From an uncultured Collinsella sp. (GTDB taxonomy: Bacteria > Actinomycetota > Coriobacteriia > Coriobacteriales > Coriobacteriaceae): a DNA stretch of 9,514 nt. The stretch covers positions 1 to 9,514 of the forward strand of contig URZN01000028.1 of the NCBI GenBank assembly GCA_900552345.1, in the 5' to 3' direction. A model generated the notes under the pieces. It searched no databases. It worked only from the letters and a program-made list of their open reading frames with translations, and was not told where the DNA came from. Shown here piece by piece: positions 6,447 through 9,514 of the stretch; positions within the stretch are counted from its first letter, which is position 1; each line of letters opens with the position of its first letter. The position numbers were made by a program, and so were the translations under genes.

Positions 6447-7274
6447 ATGAGCGAGACCGCAGTCAACGGCGTCGAGCCGATCATCTTCCTTGATGACGTC
6501 CACGTCACCTTTAGGACCCGTACCGGCTCGATTCTGCACCCCAACCTGGTTCACGCCGTCCAGGGTGTAACGATTAAGCTCATGCCCGGCCAGACGATCG
6601 GCATCGTCGGCGAGTCCGGTTGCGGAAAGTCCACCACCGCCAACGTCATGTGCGGCCTGCAGGCCCCCACGAGCGGCAAGGTCTACTTTAAGGGCAAGGA
6701 CGTTACCAAGCGTACCGCCGAGGACCGTCGCCACATGGGTCGCGTCATCTCGGTCGTGTTCCAGAACCCGGCCACGGCGCTCAACCCCCGCATGGTCGTT
6801 CGCGAGCAACTGCTCGACCCCATGCGCGTCCACAACTTGGGTACCGAGGCCGAGCAGGAGAAGCGCGTCAAGGAACTCTTGGAGCTCACCGGTCTGCCCA
6901 GCTCCGCTGCCGAGGTTCTTCCCGGTCAGCTTTCGGGCGGCCAGCGCCAGCGCGTCGCAATTGCCCGTGCCCTTTCGCTGAACCCCGATGCCATCATCGC
7001 CGACGAGCCCACCTCGGCTCTGGACGTTTCGGTCCGCGCGCAGATTCTGAACCTGCTGACCGACCTTAAGAAGGAGCTCGGCCTGGCCATGGTGTTCATC
7101 AGCCATGACATCCAGACGGTCCGCTATATCTCTGACGACATCATCGTTATGAATGGCGGCAAGATCGTTGAGCAGGGCGAGGCCAAGCAGGTTTTCCAGC
7201 ACCCTCAGGACCCCTACACCAAGATGCTGCTCGGCGCTGCGCCGTCGCTGCTGCATCCTAAGCTCGGCGAGTAG
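6447..7274 (+). CDS. ABC transporter ATP-binding protein, DppF/OppF type
   Basis: Second ATPase of the importer (275 aa), expected to pair with the ATPase half of the preceding fusion protein at the inner membrane face. Walker A is GESGCGKS (55-62), the Q-loop is Gln106 in VFQNPATALNPR, the signature is LSGGQ (162-166), Walker B is AIIADE with Glu187, and the switch is His220. Start ATG 6447 directly follows the previous gene's TAG, and GGAGGTGAT (6434-6442), a near-perfect anti-16S match, lies just upstream inside that gene. The protein ends soon after HPQDPYTKMLLGAAPS. The C-terminal extension found in most DppF/OppF proteins (usually about 320-330 residues) is therefore essentially absent. 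The stop is TAG 7272-7274. Confidence 0.94.
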   Translation: MSETAVNGVEPIIFLDDVHVTFRTRTGSILHPNLVHAVQGVTIKLMPGQTIGIVGESGCGKSTTANVMCGLQAPTSGKVYFKGKDVTKRTAEDRRHMGRVISVVFQNPATALNPRMVVREQLLDPMRVHNLGTEAEQEKRVKELLELTGLPSSAAEVLPGQLSGGQRQRVAIARALSLNPDAIIADEPTSALDVSVRAQILNLLTDLKKELGLAMVFISHDIQTVRYISDDIIVMNGGKIVEQGEAKQVFQHPQDPYTKMLLGAAPSLLHPKLGE

Positions 7275-7290
7275 CCTCGCTTTCCCTCCC

Positions 7291-7318
7291 GTGCGCCCGG
7301 TTCCCTTGCCGGGCGCAC
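7291..7318 (+). terminator. GC-rich hairpin after the transporter genes
   Basis: GTGCGCCCGG (7291-7300) and CCGGGCGCAC (7309-7318) form a perfect 10-bp GC-rich stem with an 8-base loop, 16 bases after the ATPase stop. The following bases (CTCCGTTGCG) hold no T-run. It may be a partial or Rho-aided terminator, or a stabilising 3' structure, that lowers expression of the downstream enzymes. I see no convincing promoter between it and the esterase start, so the enzymes may be reached by read-through. Confidence 0.6.
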
Positions 7319-7354
7319 CTCCGTTGCGATTTCGAAAGGTTGGGTTCACGAGCC

Positions 7355-8332
7355 ATGCCAAGTGCTCAGGAGCTACAACAGCAATTTGGTGAATATCGAG
7401 GCGCTATGCCCCGTCCATCGGATTTCGATCTCTTTTGGAAGGACCGCATGGCGGAGGCCGACGCCGTCGAGCTCGACTACGCGATTGAGGCGGCTTCGGT
7501 TGCGGATTCCGCGACCTGTCGGTTTTTCGACTTCTGGTATACCGGCATGTGTGGTGCACGCCTGCATGCCAAGTACCTTAAACCCGTCTCGGACGAGCCT
7601 GTGCCATTGGTACTTCAGTTCCATGGGTATCCGGGTGCAAGCCGCAGCTGGTTTGAGCAGGCGTCGTTTGCGGGCATGGGCATGGCGCTCATTGCTCTCG
7701 ATTGTCCTGGCCAAGGAGGCCCCTCCGAGGACATTGGTGGATTTGCGGGCACGACGGTCGCGGGCCATATCGTCGCCGGTATCGACGGCGATCCGGCCAA
7801 CCTCTACTATGTCCGCCTGCATCAGGATATCCGCATTCTGTGCCGTATCGTTCGCGAGCTCGAGGGCATCGATCTTACCCGCGTGTATGTAAACGGCGCA
7901 TCGCAGGGCGGCGGTTTGGGTATTGCGACCTGCGCGCTCAATAGTGATTTAGTTGATCGCGCGGCTATCCTCTATCCCTTCTTATCGGACTTCCGCCTGG
8001 TTTGGGATCTGGACGCCGACGATATTGCCTACGAGGGCCTGCGCTATTGGTCGCGTTGGTTTGACGAGGACTCGACTCGTATCGAGGAAGCCTATGCCAA
8101 GCTGGCGTACTTCGATTCCAAGAATTTTGCCCCCATGGTCAAGTGCCCCGTGCTGTTTGGCACGGGCACGGCCGATATCGTCTGTCCGCCGGCAACGCAG
8201 TTTGCGGTGTACAACAACCTGTCCTGTGACAAGCGTCATGAGTTCTTTGAAGGCTTTGGCCACGAGGAGATTCAGAATTTTGACGATCTGATCATTCCGT
8301 TTTTCTGTGAGGAAGGGGAGGCTCATGTCTAA
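7355..8332 (+). CDS. CE7-family acetylesterase (acetyl xylan esterase / cephalosporin C deacetylase type)
   Basis: Alpha/beta hydrolase of carbohydrate esterase family 7 (325 aa, the usual length), which removes acetyl groups from small acetylated sugars and related compounds. The N-terminus fits the family from ATG 7355: EYRGAMPRPSDFDLFWKDRM (13-32). The oxyanion region is FHGYPG (89-94) with Tyr92, followed by DCPGQGG (116-122, the family's RGQ position). The nucleophile is Ser183 in GASQGG (181-186), the acid is Asp274 (GTADIVCPP) and the base is His303 (GFGHEE), so the triad is complete. CE7-specific features include the YWSRW...LAYFDSKNFAP segment (231-260). No signal peptide is visible, so it acts in the cytoplasm, probably on an imported acetylated substrate. 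The ribosome binding site is poor (AAAGG 15 bases away, GAG closer). A start at TTG 7340 is possible but less family-like. It overlaps the next gene by eight bases. Confidence 0.9.
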   Translation: MPSAQELQQQFGEYRGAMPRPSDFDLFWKDRMAEADAVELDYAIEAASVADSATCRFFDFWYTGMCGARLHAKYLKPVSDEPVPLVLQFHGYPGASRSWFEQASFAGMGMALIALDCPGQGGPSEDIGGFAGTTVAGHIVAGIDGDPANLYYVRLHQDIRILCRIVRELEGIDLTRVYVNGASQGGGLGIATCALNSDLVDRAAILYPFLSDFRLVWDLDADDIAYEGLRYWSRWFDEDSTRIEEAYAKLAYFDSKNFAPMVKCPVLFGTGTADIVCPPATQFAVYNNLSCDKRHEFFEGFGHEEIQNFDDLIIPFFCEEGEAHV

Positions 8333-9176
8333 GTGCGAGAGCAATGTCGATGAGCTGATTGTCCCCGAGCTTGCGGGGATTGCTGGAACGGTTTCGTCAA
8401 GGCTCGCAGAATATCGAGACTGGCACGGTGATGTCCAAGCAGATGTTTCTGATTTAGGGACATGCGCTTCGAATCTTGAGATTCAAGGCCTGGCCATTAC
8501 GGCGATTGACTTTGTTAACCCCTGCGCCCGTTACTCGGAGGTTTCCTTTGAACTCGGTGACGATGCGGTCCACGCTCGTTTGATTGAGCCTGTTGGTCGT
8601 GCCCGAGTATCTGAGCGCGTGCCGCTGTGCCTGATGTTCCACGACATCGATCGGCCTGTGCGCGGCTGGCATCACATGACGAGATTTGCCGCCATGGGAT
8701 ATGCCGTGCTTGCACTGGATGATGATGTTGCTGGTGCGGACGACCTGCAGCGGGGAATTGCTTCGCCCGCTTTTGTCGAGCGCGTCCGTTGGGGCTGCGC
8801 GTTGGCGAAGGTCGCGCGCAATCTTGATGGCGTGGACCCCGATCGCATTTTTGCGTGGGGCGAGGGCCTTGGCGGCGGCGTCGCGCTGGCGGTTTCCGCT
8901 CTGGACGAGCGGGGCCTTGCCTGCACGGCGGTTGCCAATCCAATCCCCGGTGGCCTTGAGGCTCTGTCGTCTCGGGTGTGCGGATCGGTGCTCATGGGCA
9001 CATCGCTCATGGATGCCGTGAGCGACCCCAAGGGTCAGTTTGCCGTGTTCAACGGTCTTGAGTGTGACCGGAGGCATATCATCTATGCCAAATACGCTCA
9101 CGAGCGCATCAATGCGTTCGAAAACGAAGTCGTCGACTTCTTTAACCAAACGTTCTACCCGTGTTCTTTGGCCTAG
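8325..9176 (+). CDS. Diverged CE7-like alpha/beta hydrolase lacking the nucleophilic serine (probable pseudoenzyme)
   Basis: 283-aa paralogue of the preceding esterase with an open reading frame. An ungapped 36-residue stretch from QFAV to the final FF matches the upstream protein at 16 positions. The acid and base are kept as Asp230 (VLMGTSLMD) and His259 (YAHER). The nucleophile elbow, however, reads AWGEGLGGG (177-185), which puts Gly181 where Ser183 stands upstream. The oxyanion HGYPG has become HDIDR, and about 45 residues are missing between the elbow and the acid (the WSRW...YFDSKNFA segment), plus a second loop before the elbow. Ester hydrolysis by the family mechanism is therefore unlikely. 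The start is ATG 8325, with AGGAAGGGGAGG (8310-8321) just upstream, overlapping the esterase stop; GTG 8307 is an alternative without a clear ribosome site. It may bind or regulate the active esterase, bind a ligand, or be decaying. The intact frame argues for retained function. Confidence 0.82.
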   Translation: MSKCESNVDELIVPELAGIAGTVSSRLAEYRDWHGDVQADVSDLGTCASNLEIQGLAITAIDFVNPCARYSEVSFELGDDAVHARLIEPVGRARVSERVPLCLMFHDIDRPVRGWHHMTRFAAMGYAVLALDDDVAGADDLQRGIASPAFVERVRWGCALAKVARNLDGVDPDRIFAWGEGLGGGVALAVSALDERGLACTAVANPIPGGLEALSSRVCGSVLMGTSLMDAVSDPKGQFAVFNGLECDRRHIIYAKYAHERINAFENEVVDFFNQTFYPCSLA

Positions 9177-9244
9177 ACGGCCTGGACACTGCCAACAAGA
9201 GTGGGTGGCATAGGGTCGCCCGCCAGACAACTAAGGAGATTCTT

Positions 9245-9514
9245 GTGGCAACTCAGAAATTCACCGGCGTTATCCCTCCCGTCGTTGTTCCCGATACCGA
9301 AGACCACCAGCTCGACGTTGCCTCCTTTGAGCGCAGCATCAACCGCATGATCGATGCCGGCGTCGATGGCCTGTTCTTCCTGGGCTCCTCGGGCGAGGTC
9401 GTCTTCTCCACCGACGAGCGTCGTCGCCAGATTGTCGCCGAGGCTGTGCGCATCGTCGACCACCGCGTTCCCGTTCTGGTCGGCATCATCGACACCGAGA
9501 CCGAGCGCATGATC
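9245..9514 (+). CDS. DapA/NanA-family class I aldolase or lyase, N-terminal 90 residues (cut by window end)
   Basis: Begins at GTG 9245 with AAGGAG (9233-9238) six bases upstream and stays open for exactly 90 codons to the window edge; a family member is normally about 300 residues. The barrel start TGVIPPVVVP (7-16), GVDGLFFLGSSGE (39-51) and RVPVLVG (74-80) identify the pyruvate-dependent aldolase family: dihydrodipicolinate synthase, N-acetylneuraminate lyase, 2-keto-3-deoxy-sugar-acid aldolases. GSSGE (47-51) is the loop that holds the pyruvate carboxylate. The same form occurs, from memory, in Gram-positive sialic acid lyases, while the surrounding GVDGLFFLG and VD.RVPVL.G resemble E. 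coli YagE/YjhH. The Schiff-base lysine and the substrate-selecting residues lie beyond the window. Lysine biosynthesis is unlikely given the importer and esterase neighbours. The gap of 68 bases after the previous gene suggests the same transcript. Confidence 0.87.
   Translation, partial: MATQKFTGVIPPVVVPDTEDHQLDVASFERSINRMIDAGVDGLFFLGSSGEVVFSTDERRRQIVAEAVRIVDHRVPVLVGIIDTETERMI

Noticed and set aside
7340..7357. Upstream alternative starts for the esterase (TTG 7340) and similarly for the permease (TTG 3438), binding protein (TTG 1687) and second hydrolase (GTG 8307).
   Set aside because: None has a well-spaced ribosome binding site and none improves family agreement. The downstream ATG or GTG starts do better, clearly so for all but the esterase, where the case rests on family fit.
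3483..7361. A 1292-codon open frame on the minus strand spanning the three transporter genes.
   Set aside because: It is exactly codon-aligned with the sense genes, so its stops would require the sense codons TTA, CTA or TCA, which this GC-rich genome avoids. The three sense genes share one frame, which explains the length. The translation is low-complexity and matches no family.
9170..9230. Short dyads between the second hydrolase and the aldolase (GGCC-TAGAC-GGCC; TGCCA with TGGCA at 9190-9210).
   Set aside because: The stems are of four and five base pairs only, with no T-run, and are too weak to call as a terminator or operator.
1702..9514. Naming the genes satABCD and nanA.
   Set aside because: The resemblance in gene order is suggestive, but the ligand is not readable from the binding protein and the aldolase is incomplete, so symbols were withheld.
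1..9514. tRNA, rRNA, CRISPR array, insertion sequence or prophage content.
   Set aside because: No regularly spaced repeats, transposase or integrase motifs, or tRNA cloverleaf patterns were seen. The mosaic end at 19-37 is from library preparation, not a resident transposon.

Overview
The window looks like part of a contig from a high-GC Gram-positive gut actinobacterium. A Coriobacteriia member such as Collinsella is my best guess, from the GC-rich codon use with AAG and C-ending preference, the Tat-type lipoprotein and the gene style. No marker in the window fixes the taxonomy. The first 37 bases are not genomic: 5-37 is the Illumina Nextera read-1 adapter, ending in the Tn5 mosaic end, so the contig was not trimmed and its biological sequence starts at about 38. 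All genes are on the + strand.

Layout: (1) 38-1337, the 3' two thirds of uvrC (nucleotide excision repair), cut at the contig end. (2) 1338-1701, a 364-base intergenic region with a candidate promoter, a perfect 9-bp hairpin nested inside a perfect 10-bp inverted repeat, and a good ribosome binding site. (3) 1702-7274, an Opp/Dpp-type ABC importer in the order Tat lipoprotein substrate-binding protein, DppB-type permease, DppC permease fused to a DppD ATPase, DppF-type ATPase. A hairpin and an 18-bp palindrome sit between the binding protein and the first permease. (4) 7291-7318, a strong GC hairpin. (5) 7355-8332, a cytoplasmic carbohydrate esterase family 7 (acetyl xylan esterase/cephalosporin C deacetylase type) with an intact Ser183/Asp274/His303 triad. 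(6) 8325-9176, a shortened, diverged paralogue of that esterase in which the nucleophilic serine is glycine. (7) 9245 to the window end, the first 90 codons of a DapA/NanA-family class I aldolase or lyase.

Read together, regions 3-7 resemble a catabolic cassette: import of a small acylated ligand, removal of O-acetyl groups in the cytoplasm, then aldol cleavage. The transporter's gene order with a fused permease-ATPase recalls Sat/Sia-type sialic acid importers (from memory), and the partial aldolase could be a sialic acid lyase. Its first 90 residues equally resemble the YagE/YjhH 2-keto-3-deoxy-sugar-acid aldolases, so the substrate is unresolved. The most unusual items are the dead esterase duplicate, the ATPase that has lost the usual Fe-S cysteines in its C-terminal domain, the structured leader, and three transporter genes in one reading frame separated only by amber stops.
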